Source: Streptomyces sp. WP-1 (GTDB taxonomy: Bacteria; Actinomycetota; Actinomycetes; Streptomycetales; Streptomycetaceae). Taken from it: a DNA stretch of 64,000 nucleotides. The position numbers and the translations under genes are program-made. The DNA is taken from contig NZ_CP123923.1 in NCBI RefSeq assembly GCF_030450125.1, forward strand, positions 682,001-746,000. The letters are read 5' to 3'. This document shows positions 28,184-36,044 of this stretch, piece by piece. Numbering within the stretch: the stretch's first letter is position 1; each line of letters begins with the position of its first letter. The notes beneath the pieces are model-generated. The model made no database searches and was not told where the DNA came from. It saw only the letters and a program-made list of their open reading frames with translations.

Positions 28184-28357
28184 ATGGCAGGCAACCAGAA
28201 GGCGAAGGGCAAGGCGGAGCAGGCCAAGGGCAAGGCCAAGGAGGCCATCGGCCGCACCGTCGGCAACGAGAAGATGGAGGCCGAGGGCCGCATGGAAGGC
28301 GCCAAGGGCGATGCCCGGCAGGCCAAGGAGAAGGCCAAGGACACCTTCAAGCACTGA
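28184..28357 (+). CDS. CsbD family stress protein
   Basis: 57 residues, MAGNQKAKGKAEQAKGKAKEAIGRTVGNEKMEAEGRMEGAKG: the Lys/Ala/Glu-rich helical signature of CsbD, a protein induced by the general stress response in many bacteria. GGAGTGA lies 7 bp upstream. A weak sigma-B-like pair (GTTT at 28115, GGGCAA at 28133, 14-bp spacer) is present. The exact function is unknown. Confidence 0.88.
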   Translation: MAGNQKAKGKAEQAKGKAKEAIGRTVGNEKMEAEGRMEGAKGDARQAKEKAKDTFKH

Positions 28358-28400
28358 AGCCCGCCGTCAGCCATGGCGCTGACCCGGACGATCGACTCCC

Positions 28401-28443
28401 ACGGGTCCCGGGAATCCACCCCCAGCGGATTTCCGGGACCCGT
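28401..28443 (+). terminator. Long-stem terminator after csbD
   Basis: Arms 28401-28417 and 28427-28443 pair over 17 bp with one mismatch around a 9-nt loop. It ends the csbD transcript and is well separated from the kinase-like gene at 28614. Confidence 0.75.
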
Positions 28444-28613
28444 TGTCACGTCCGGCATCCGCTGCCGGCAGGGGCTCGTGTGCAACCGAAGGATTCCCGG
28501 TGCACGTCCCCTTGATCGACGGAGCAGCGGGTAGCCGAACCGACAGGACGGCACATTCCCCGCACGCGCGCAGGAAGGGACCCCGAACCCCGGAGGGAAA
28601 AGGGCGACGAGGT

Positions 28614-29081
28614 ATGGACATCTCGCTGAGGACGCATCCGAGGACGCAGGATCTGGGCTACAGCCGCACCTGGGACACCGGCAGGTGCAGCAGCGCCGAC
28701 GCGCGTGACGCCGTCGCCGCCCTGCTCGCCGCGGCACACCCGGCGCCGTTGCGACGCTCGGTCCAGGACGCGCAGCTTGTCGTGAGCGAACTGGTGACGA
28801 ACGCGGAGAAACACGCGCCGGGCCCGTGCGCCCTCAGCCTGGAGCTGAGGCCCGGTGGCCACGCGCTGCGGATCTGCGTGACGGACACCTCCACCTCGCC
28901 GCCGCATCCCCGGCCGCCCGACCCCGGGCGGGTCGGCGGCCACGGTCTGCACCTGGTGACGATGCTCTCGCGGGACCTGGAGGTGACGATGCTGCCGGAG
29001 GGCAAGCGGGTCACCGCGACGGTGCCGCTCGTCACCGAGGGCGGCGGACCCCGGGACGGCGGACCCCGGGGCGAGGGGTGA
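28614..29081 (+). CDS. RsbW-like ATP-binding regulatory protein
   Basis: 155 residues with a HATPase_c domain: QLVVSELVTNAEKHA is the N-box, RICVTDTS the second ATP site, and GRVGGHGLHLVTMLS the G-box. This is the large Streptomyces family of anti-sigma-factor-like serine kinases. It probably controls a SigB-type sigma factor or an antagonist; the PP2C phosphatases at 40785 and 57713 are of the kind that reset such systems, though they are not adjacent. The ATG at 28614 was chosen over an earlier in-frame start because the intervening 57 residues are low-complexity. Confidence 0.85.
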   Translation: MDISLRTHPRTQDLGYSRTWDTGRCSSADARDAVAALLAAAHPAPLRRSVQDAQLVVSELVTNAEKHAPGPCALSLELRPGGHALRICVTDTSTSPPHPRPPDPGRVGGHGLHLVTMLSRDLEVTMLPEGKRVTATVPLVTEGGGPRDGGPRGEG

Positions 29082-29328
29082 GCCCACGCCACGGCGGCTG
29101 AGGACGGCGGCCTCCTCTTCGCCGCCCGCCCCCCACGGACCACGAGGTCTCGCCGCGCGTACGCCGCGCGCACCCGGCCCCGCGGGCGGTGCCCCGTCGG
29201 GCGCGCGGAGTGCCGGTCCCCGTGCCACGCTCGGAAGAAGGCACCGAGAGTGAACGACCGGCACCGGGCGGTGGGCAGGGGGATCGTGCGCGAGTCGTCC
29301 CCGGACACCGGTCGCGAGGAGGCGTGTC

Positions 29329-30351
29329 ATGGGCGACGGCCCCGAGGTCTACGGGAACCAGTGGTACGGCCCCCAGCCGGACGTGGCCGGCGCCTCCGGC
29401 TATCCGGACGCACCGCCGCGGCTGGGGTTCTTCACCGACACCTCGGTGTGCATCGGCTGCAAGGCGTGCGAGGTGGCCTGCAAGGAGTGGAACGCGGTCC
29501 CGGAGGACGGCCTCGAACTGACCGGGATGTCCTACGACAACACGGGGACCCTCGGCGCGGACACCTGGCGGCATGTGGCGTTCATCGAGCAGCGGGGGCC
29601 GTTCGGCGGCCAGGAACCCGGCGTCCGGCACGAGGACACGGATGTCTTCGCGGCGGCCGCGCGACTCGGCACCGGTGCCCCCTCCCCCGGTTCCGGCGCC
29701 CCCGCTCCCCCGCCGCCGGGCTCCCCCGAGGGCACTCCCGCCGGGCAGATCTCCCCGCTCTCCCCCGACGGCCGCACCGAGCTGCGCTGGCTGATGTCCT
29801 CGGACGTGTGCAAGCACTGCACGCACGCGGCCTGTCTGGACGTGTGCCCCACCGGGGCGCTGTTCCGCACCGAGTTCGGGACGGTCGTCGTACAGCCGGA
29901 CGTCTGCAACGGCTGCGGCTACTGCGTGCCCGCCTGCCCCTACGGCGTCATCGACCAGCGCGAGGACGACGGCCGGGTGTGGAAGTGCACGCTGTGCTAC
30001 GACCGGCTGGGCGTCGGCATGGAGCCCGCCTGCGCCAAGGCATGCCCGACGGACTCCATCCAGTTCGGGCCGCTGGACGAGCTGCGGGAGCGGGCGGCGG
30101 CCCGGGTGGCGCGGCTGCACGCGGCCGGGGTGGCGGACGCGCGGCTGTACGGGGCGGACCCGGAGGACGGGGTCGGCGGCGACGGCGCGTTCTTCCTGCT
30201 GCTGGACGAGCCCGAGGTCTACGGGCTGCCCCCGGACCCGGTGGTCACCACCCGGGATCTGCCCGACATGTGGCGGCACGCGGCGCTGGCGGCGGTGACG
30301 CTGGCGGGGCTCGCGGTGGGCGGCTTCGCCGGTCGTCGAAGGAGGGCGTGA
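29329..30351 (+). CDS. fdhB: Formate dehydrogenase iron-sulfur subunit (four 4Fe-4S)
   Basis: 340 residues with four ferredoxin-type clusters: CIGCKACEVACKEWN, CKHCTHAACLDVCPTGAL, CNGCGYCVPACPYGVI and CTLCYDRLGVGMEPACAKACP. A Pro/Ser/Gly-rich insertion (about residues 112-140) separates the first two. A C-terminal hydrophobic helix (HAALAAVTLAGLAVGGFAG) ending in RRRR anchors it to the membrane. It transfers electrons from the catalytic subunit (31619) to the NrfD-type membrane protein. The start follows GAGGAGG. The stop overlaps the next start by one base. Confidence 0.9.
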   Translation: MGDGPEVYGNQWYGPQPDVAGASGYPDAPPRLGFFTDTSVCIGCKACEVACKEWNAVPEDGLELTGMSYDNTGTLGADTWRHVAFIEQRGPFGGQEPGVRHEDTDVFAAAARLGTGAPSPGSGAPAPPPPGSPEGTPAGQISPLSPDGRTELRWLMSSDVCKHCTHAACLDVCPTGALFRTEFGTVVVQPDVCNGCGYCVPACPYGVIDQREDDGRVWKCTLCYDRLGVGMEPACAKACPTDSIQFGPLDELRERAAARVARLHAAGVADARLYGADPEDGVGGDGAFFLLLDEPEVYGLPPDPVVTTRDLPDMWRHAALAAVTLAGLAVGGFAGRRRRA

Positions 30352-31454
30352 TGAGCGCGGACGACGGCGCGATGAGCGGACCGGGGGCCGGGCCGGGCGG
30401 TGCCGGGGGCGGTCGGGGCGGCCCCGGGGGCGGGCGCCCCGGCCGGGAGGCGCCGGCCGGGGTGTACGCCGGGCGCCGACGTCGGCGGCGCGGGCGGGGC
30501 GAGCAGCCCATGGTGCCGGACGCGTCCTTCTCGTCGTACTACGGCAGACCCGTGCTGAACAAGCCCACGTGGAAGGCGGTGGACATCGCCGGATACCTGT
30601 TCCTGGGCGGGCTCGCGGGGGCCTCCTCGCTGCTGGCCGCGGGGGGTGAGCTGACGGGCCGGCCGGGGCTCGCGGCACCGGCGAAACTGGGGGCGGCCGG
30701 GGCGATCTCCCTGTCGCTGGCCGCGCTGGTGCACGACCTGGGCCGCCCGGCCCGGTTCCTGAACATGCTGCGGGTGTTCAAACCGACCTCGCCGATGAGC
30801 TTGGGCTCGTGGATCCTGGTGGGGTACGCGCCGCTGACCATGGCGGCGGCGGCCTTCGAAGCGGCGGGCCGCTACCGGCTGTTGGGCTCGACCGCCGCCG
30901 AAGTGGCCTGCCGTTACCGGTTGTCGGGCTCCGCCGCCACCGTCGCATCGGCGGTGCTGGGCCCCGCCGTCGCCACCTACACCGCGGTGCTGCTCTCGAA
31001 CACGGCGGTCCCTTCCTGGCACGAGGGCTACCGTCAACTCCCCTTCGTCTTCGCGGGTTCCGCCGCGGCCGCCGCATCCGGCCTCGCGCTGGCCACCGCG
31101 CCGATCGAGGAGGCCGGACCGGCCCGCCGGACGGCGCTGCTCGGCGCCGGACTGGAGCTGGGCGCCTTCCAGCTGATGAAACGCCGGACGGGGATCGCGG
31201 CCGAGCCCTTCGACCAGGGCAGGCCCCGCGTCCTGCTCCGCGCCTCCGAGGCCCTGACCGTCGCCGGTGCCGCCCTGGCCCTCCTTTCCGGCCGCTTGCG
31301 CGACCGCCGTGTGGCGCTGGCCGCCGGCACCGCCCTCCTCACCGGCTCGGCGGCCCTGCGCTTCGGCGTCTTCCACGCGGGCGTGGCCTCGGCGGAGGAC
31401 CCGCGCTACACGGTCGTACCGCAGCGGGAGAGGCTGACGGCGCGGGGGTGTTGA
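30351..31454 (+). CDS. NrfD-type membrane subunit of formate dehydrogenase
   Basis: 367 residues. An N-terminal Gly/Arg-rich soluble leader (about 1-60) precedes about eight hydrophobic segments: KAVDIAGYLFLGGLAGASSLLAAGG, GAISLSLAALVHDLGRPARFLNMLRVFKPTSPMSLGSW and GPAVATYTAVLLSNTAVPSWHEG. The DLGRP/RFLNMLRVFKPTSPMS block is the NrfD/PsrC quinone-site signature. It replaces the usual cytochrome b gamma subunit and passes electrons to quinone. It has an AAGGAGG site and a 1-bp overlap with the upstream Fe-S gene. Confidence 0.85.
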   Translation: MSADDGAMSGPGAGPGGAGGGRGGPGGGRPGREAPAGVYAGRRRRRRGRGEQPMVPDASFSSYYGRPVLNKPTWKAVDIAGYLFLGGLAGASSLLAAGGELTGRPGLAAPAKLGAAGAISLSLAALVHDLGRPARFLNMLRVFKPTSPMSLGSWILVGYAPLTMAAAAFEAAGRYRLLGSTAAEVACRYRLSGSAATVASAVLGPAVATYTAVLLSNTAVPSWHEGYRQLPFVFAGSAAAAASGLALATAPIEEAGPARRTALLGAGLELGAFQLMKRRTGIAAEPFDQGRPRVLLRASEALTVAGAALALLSGRLRDRRVALAAGTALLTGSAALRFGVFHAGVASAEDPRYTVVPQRERLTARGC

Positions 31455-31471
31455 GCGGCTGCTCCGGCTAC

Positions 31472-31499
31472 GGCGGACGGGAATCGAACCCGCCTGCCC
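31472..31499 (-). repeat. 28-bp inverted copy of the tRNA-Sec 3' part
   Basis: Identical over 28 bp, in reverse orientation, to 36013-36040, the T-arm and acceptor 3' side of the tRNA-Sec gene. No other tRNA parts can be assembled next to it. It lies between the NrfD gene and the Sec-containing dehydrogenase gene, so the two copies form an inverted repeat enclosing the dehydrogenase and selD. It could be a relic of integration at tRNA-Sec followed by inversion, or an unrecognised regulatory hairpin. Confidence 0.85.
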
Positions 31500-31618
31500 C
31501 CGGCTGTCCGCGCTCCCAGGCCCCGCCCGCTGCCGTTCGCCCCTGGGTACCGGCACACGAGATGCCGTCCCCGCACCCCCGCGCGACAATCGGGACGACG
31601 AGTGTGAGAGGAGTGGCC

Positions 31619-34600
31619 ATGGGCGTACGCACCTGGATCGACTCCTGGCCGGTCTACCGTCAGCTCACCGGGACGGACCCGCTGGGCCGGGGTGCCGCCG
31701 CGAAGAGCGGGACCAGTGAACGGCTCACGCCCCGGGTCGCCTCGGCCGACCGGGTGGTGAAGTCCGTCTGTCCGTACTGCGCGGTGGGCTGCGGCCAGAA
31801 CGTGTACGTCCAGGACGGGAAGGTCACCCAGATCGAGGGCGACCCCGACTCCCCCGTCTCCCGTGGCCGGCTGTGCCCCAAGGGCTCGGCGAGCCTCCAG
31901 CTGACCACCGGCGCCGCCCGCGAGCACCAGGTGCTGCACCGGCGCCCGGGTGGCACCGAGTGGGAGCGCCTCGACCTCGGCACCGCGATGGACATGATCG
32001 CCGACCGGGTGATCGCGGCCCGCCGGGCGGGCTGGGAATGGGAGGTCGACCGGACCCGCACCCGGCGCACCCTGGGCATCGCGAGCCTCGGCGGGGCCAC
32101 ACTGGACAACGAGGAGAACTACCTCATCAAGAAGTTGTTCACGGCGCTCGGCGCGATCCAGATCGAGAACCAGGCGCGCGTTTGACACTCCTCCACCGTT
32201 CCCAGTCTGGGAACCTCGTTCGGACGCGGCGGCGCGACCACCTTCCAGCAGGACCTGCAGAACTCGGACTGCATCGTCATCGAGGGCTCGAACATGGCCG
32301 AGTGCCATCCGGTCGGGTTCCAGTGGGTGATGGAGGCCAAGGCGCGGGGCGCGAAGGTGATCCATGTCGACCCGCGGTTCACCCGCACCAGCGCGCTCGC
32401 CGATCTGCATGTGCCGCTGCGCGCGGGCTCGGACATCGCCTTCCTCGGCGCGATCGTCAACTACGTGCTGGAGCAGGGGAAGTACTTCCGCGACTACATC
32501 GTGGCGTACACCAACGCGCCGACGATCCTGCGCGAGGACTTCTGTGACACCGAGGATCTGGCCGGCGTCTTCTCGGGTCTGAACGGCGAGACCCGCTCGT
32601 ACGACAACTCCAGCTGGCAGTACGAGGGTTCGGAGGTACAGGCACCCTCCGGGGAGCGCGACCAGGAGTACGACGAGCGCACCCGGGACGGCAGTTCGGT
32701 GACCGAGGCGGCGCGCGGCGAGGCGCACGGCTCCGGTGGCGCGGTGATCGGCGAGGGCGAGCCGGAGCGGGACGAGACGCTGACGCACCCGCGCTGTGTC
32801 TTCCAGGTGCTCAGGCGGCACTTCGCCCGCTACACACCGGAGATGGTGGAGCAGGTGTGCGGTGTGCCGCGCGAGCTGTTCCGGCGGGTGTGCGAGCTGG
32901 TCACGGAGAACTCCGGGCGGGAGCGTACGACGGCCTTCGCCTACGCGGTGGGCTGGACCCAGCACACGGTGGGTGTGCAGTACATCCGCACGGCCTGCGT
33001 CCTCCAGCTGCTCCTCGGCAACATCGGCCGGCCGGGCGGCGGCATCCTCGCGCTGCGCGGGCACGCCTCCATCCAGGGCTCCACGGACATCCCGACCCTG
33101 TTCAACCTGCTGCCGGGCTACATCCCGATGCCGCACGCGCACCAGGACCAGGACCTGGCCGCGTTCGTGGAGGCGGAGTCGGCGCACAAGGGCTACTGGG
33201 GCAACATGCGCTCGTACCTGGTGAGCCTGCTCAAGGCGTACTGGGGCGACGCGGCGACGCAGGAGAACGACTTCTGCTTCGACTACCTGCCGCGGCTGAC
33301 CGGTTCGCACTCGACGTACGAGACGACGATGGCCCAGCTGGAGGGCGTCTGCAAGGGCTACTTCCTGATGGGCGAGAACCCCGCGGTGGGCAACGCCAAC
33401 GCCAAGCTGATGCGGCTCGGCATGGCGAACCTGGACTGGCTGGTGGTGCGCGACTTCTCGCTGATCGAGTCGGCGACCTGGTGGAAGGACGGCCCGGAGA
33501 TCGAGACCGGGGAGCTGCGCACCAAGGACATCGGGACGGAGGTGTTCTTCCTGCCGGCGGCCGCGCACACCGAGAAGGACGGCAGTTTCACCAACACGCA
33601 GCGGCTGCTGCAATGGCACCACCAGGCGGTCGAGCCGCCCGGCGAGGCACGCAGCGACCTGTGGTTCGCCTTCCATCTGGGGCGGATCATCCGGGAGAAG
33701 CTCGCCGGGTCGGCCGACGAGATGGACCGGCCGGTGCTGGACCTCGCCTGGGACTACCCGACGAGGGGCCCGCTGGCCGAGCCGGACGCGGAGGCGGTGC
33801 TCGCCGAGATCAACGGCCATGACGCGAACGGCGGACCGCTGTCCTCGTACGAGCAGTTGAAGCCCGACGGCTCGACCGCCTGCGGCTGCTGGATCTACTG
33901 CGGGGTGCGCGCCGACGGTGTCAACCAGGCCGCCCGCCGCAAGCCCGGCGGGGAGCAGGACTGGGTGGCCGCCGAGTGGGCGTGGGCGTGGCCCGCCAAC
34001 CGCCGGGTGCTGTACAACCGCGCCTCCGCCGATCCCGAGGGCCGGCCGTGGAGCGCGCGGAAGGCGCTGGTGTGGTGGGATGCGGACAAGGGCGAGTGGG
34101 CGGGGCACGACGTCCCCGACTTCAAGAAGGACAAGGCGCCAAACTTCGAGCCGGACGAGGACGCCACCGGGCCCGCGGCGCTGTCCGGCCGGGACCCGTT
34201 CATCATGCAGGCCGACGGCAAGGCGTGGCTGTACGTGCCGTCCGGGCTCACGGACGGCCCGCTGCCCGTGCACTACGAGCCGCAGGACTCGCCGTTCCCG
34301 AATCTCCTCTACGACCAGCAGCGCAACCCCGTACGGCAGTTGCTGCCCACGCTGCCCGACAACCGCTACCAGCCGAGCGGTGACGAGCGCGGCTCCCAGG
34401 TCTACCCGTACGTGGCGACCACCTACCGGCTCACCGAGCACCACACGGCGGGCGGCATGTCCCGCTGGCAGCCCTATCTGGCCGAGCTGCAACCGGAGTT
34501 CTTCTGCGAGGTCTCCCCGGAGCTGGCGGCCGAGCGGGGTCTGGAGCACACCGGCTGGGCGACGATCGTCAGTGCCCGCGGGGTGATCGAGGCACGGGTG

Positions 34601-34879
34601 CTGGTCACCGACCGGATCGCCCCGCTGACCGTGCACGGCCGCCGGCTGCACCAGGTGGGCCTGCCCTACCACTGGGGCCCCAACGGCTACAGCACCGGCG
34701 ACGCGGCCAACGAGCTGCTGCACCTGTCCCTGGACCCCAACACCCATATCCAGGAGGCCAAGGCGTTCGCGGTGGACATCCGGCCGGGGCGCAGGCCGCG
34801 CGGCCCCGCGGCCACGGAGCTGGTGCGGGCCTACCGGGCGCGGGCGGGCGTCGACGCGCACACGGGCACCGAGCCGTAA
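31619..34879 (+). CDS. fdhA: Selenocysteine-containing formate dehydrogenase catalytic subunit
   Basis: 1086 residues including selenocysteine at position 189, encoded by the in-frame TGA at 32183-32185. The N-terminal 4Fe-4S motif is C51-x2-C54-x3-C58-x27-C86 (CPYCAVGC...RLCPKG). The Mo/W-bis-MGD domains continue through GSNMAECHPVGFQWVMEAKARGAKVIHVDPR, AYAVGWTQHTVGVQYIR, GGGILALRGHASIQGSTDI and LFNLLPGYIPMP. The C-terminal dinucleotide-binding domain is VTDRIAPLTVHGRRLHQVGLPYHWG. No Tat signal is present, so the site faces the cytoplasm. It oxidises formate to CO2, feeding the Fe-S and NrfD subunits encoded upstream. The ATG at 31619 follows GAGAGGAG. Confidence 0.93.
32183..32220 (+). promoter_or_regulatory. 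SECIS-like element after the UGA-Sec codon
   Basis: GTTCCC (32198-32203) and GGGAAC (32209-32214) form a 6-bp stem with an AGTCT loop that begins 18 nt after the TGA. In E. coli fdhF the GGUCU loop has the same position, and the in-register triplets read AGT CTG here and GGU CUG there. This is the bacterial SECIS hairpin that SelB binds to direct Sec insertion. Confidence 0.8.
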
Positions 34880-34897
34880 GCCCCCGGTGGCGGCGGG

Positions 34898-35917
34898 CTA
34901 GTGGAGCACGAGGGTGTGGGAGCCGTCGTACGGCACCAGCTCCCCCACCACCGGCGCGCCCGGCACCTCCCCGGCGACCAGCAGTCCGCCGGAGGTCTGG
35001 GCGTCGGCCAGCAGCAGCCGGGTGTCGGCGTCGGTGGTGCCGAACGCGGTGTGGGGGGCGACCCATTCGAGGTTGCGCCGGGTGCCGCCGCTGACGTAGC
35101 CGTCCCGTACGGCCTCCCGGGCGCCGTCCAGGTAGGGCACGGCGGCGGTGTCGAGCACGGCGGTCACCCCGGACGCCTTGGCCAGCTTGTGCAGATGGCC
35201 GAGGAGGCCGAACCCGGTGATGTCGGTGGCGCAGGTGGCCCCGGCGGCGAGCGCGGCCTCGGACGCCTCGCGGTTGAGCGCGGTCATGGTGGCGACGGCC
35301 TGTTCGAAGCGTTCGCCGGTGGCCTTGTGCCGGTTGTTGAGGACGCCGAGACCGAGCGGTTTGGTCAGGGACAGCGGGAGACCTGGGCGCCCGGTGTCGT
35401 TGCGCAGCAGCCGCCCGGGGTCGGCGATTCCGGTGACGGCCATGCCGTACTTGGGTTCCGGGTCGTCCACGCTGTGGCCGCCGCCGACATGGCAGCCCGC
35501 CTCGGTGGCGATGTCCAGGCCGCCGCGCAGCACCTCGCGGGCCAGCTCGAAGGGGAGCGTGTCGCGCGGCCAGGCCAGCAGATTGACGGCGAGCACCGGG
35601 CGGCCGCCCATGGCGTACACGTCGGACAGGGCGTTGGCGGCGGCGATCCGCCCCCAGTCGTAGGGGTCGTCCACCACCGGGGTGAAGAAGTCGGCCGTGC
35701 ACACCACGGCCGTGCCCGGCTGTCCGGGCAGGGTGACGACGGCCGCGTCGTCACCGGTGGCGAGGCCGACCAGCAGCGGGGTGAAGGCCCCGGTGAGCCG
35801 GGGTGCGGTCAGTCCGCTGACCACCTGCTCCAGCTCACCGGGCGGGATCTTGCAGGCGCAGCCGCCGCCGTGGGCGAACTGCGTGAGCCGGACGGCCGCT
35901 TGGCGGGTCGTTGTCAT
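34898..35917 (-). CDS. selD: Selenophosphate synthetase
   Basis: 339 residues. HGGGCACKIPP carries Cys20, Cys22 and Lys23, the counterparts of the essential E. coli Cys17 and Lys20; the first position is Cys, not Sec. TADFFTPVVDDPYDWGRIAAANALSDVYAMGG is the ATP/metal signature; GGGHSVDDPEPKYGMAVTG and ATDITGFGLLGHL follow. It makes selenophosphate from ATP and selenide. The ATG at 35917 follows GAGGAG. It is convergent with the dehydrogenase gene (18-bp gap with a weak hairpin) and divergent from tRNA-Sec. Confidence 0.96.
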   Translation of the reverse strand: MTTTRQAAVRLTQFAHGGGCACKIPPGELEQVVSGLTAPRLTGAFTPLLVGLATGDDAAVVTLPGQPGTAVVCTADFFTPVVDDPYDWGRIAAANALSDVYAMGGRPVLAVNLLAWPRDTLPFELAREVLRGGLDIATEAGCHVGGGHSVDDPEPKYGMAVTGIADPGRLLRNDTGRPGLPLSLTKPLGLGVLNNRHKATGERFEQAVATMTALNREASEAALAAGATCATDITGFGLLGHLHKLAKASGVTAVLDTAAVPYLDGAREAVRDGYVSGGTRRNLEWVAPHTAFGTTDADTRLLLADAQTSGGLLVAGEVPGAPVVGELVPYDGSHTLVLH

Positions 35918-35951
35918 CGTGGTCTCCTCGGGCACTAGCCTGGCGAGCGGT

Positions 35952-36044
35952 GGAGGCGTGTGGGTGCCTGGTGGCCCTCCCGGTCTTCAAAACCGAGGTG
36001 CCCGAGGATCTCGGGCAGGCGGGTTCGATTCCCGTCCGCCTCCG
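35952..36044 (+). tRNA. selC: tRNA-Sec (anticodon UCA)
   Basis: 93 nt. The acceptor GGAGGCG (35952-35958) pairs with CGCCTCC (36037-36043), with a G discriminator and no encoded CCA. The anticodon loop CTTCAAA is closed by CGGT/ACCG, with TCA at 35987-35989. A long variable arm (GCCCGAG-GAT-CTCGGGC) is typical of tRNA-Sec/Ser. The T-loop is TTCGATT. Its 3' part is duplicated at 31472-31499. The selB reading frame overlaps it antisense. Confidence 0.95.

Noticed and set aside
31472..31560. A second tRNA gene on the minus strand
   Set aside because: Only the T-arm and acceptor 3' part match; no 5' acceptor, D-arm or anticodon stem can be formed from adjoining sequence.
32183..32185. TGA as a nonsense mutation splitting the dehydrogenase into two genes
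   Set aside because: The frame is intact afterwards, a SECIS-like hairpin follows in the expected register, and all sel genes are next to it.
31406..34861. 1151-residue antisense frame over the formate dehydrogenase gene
   Set aside because: No domain and no ribosome site; the plus-strand gene has clear motifs along its whole length.
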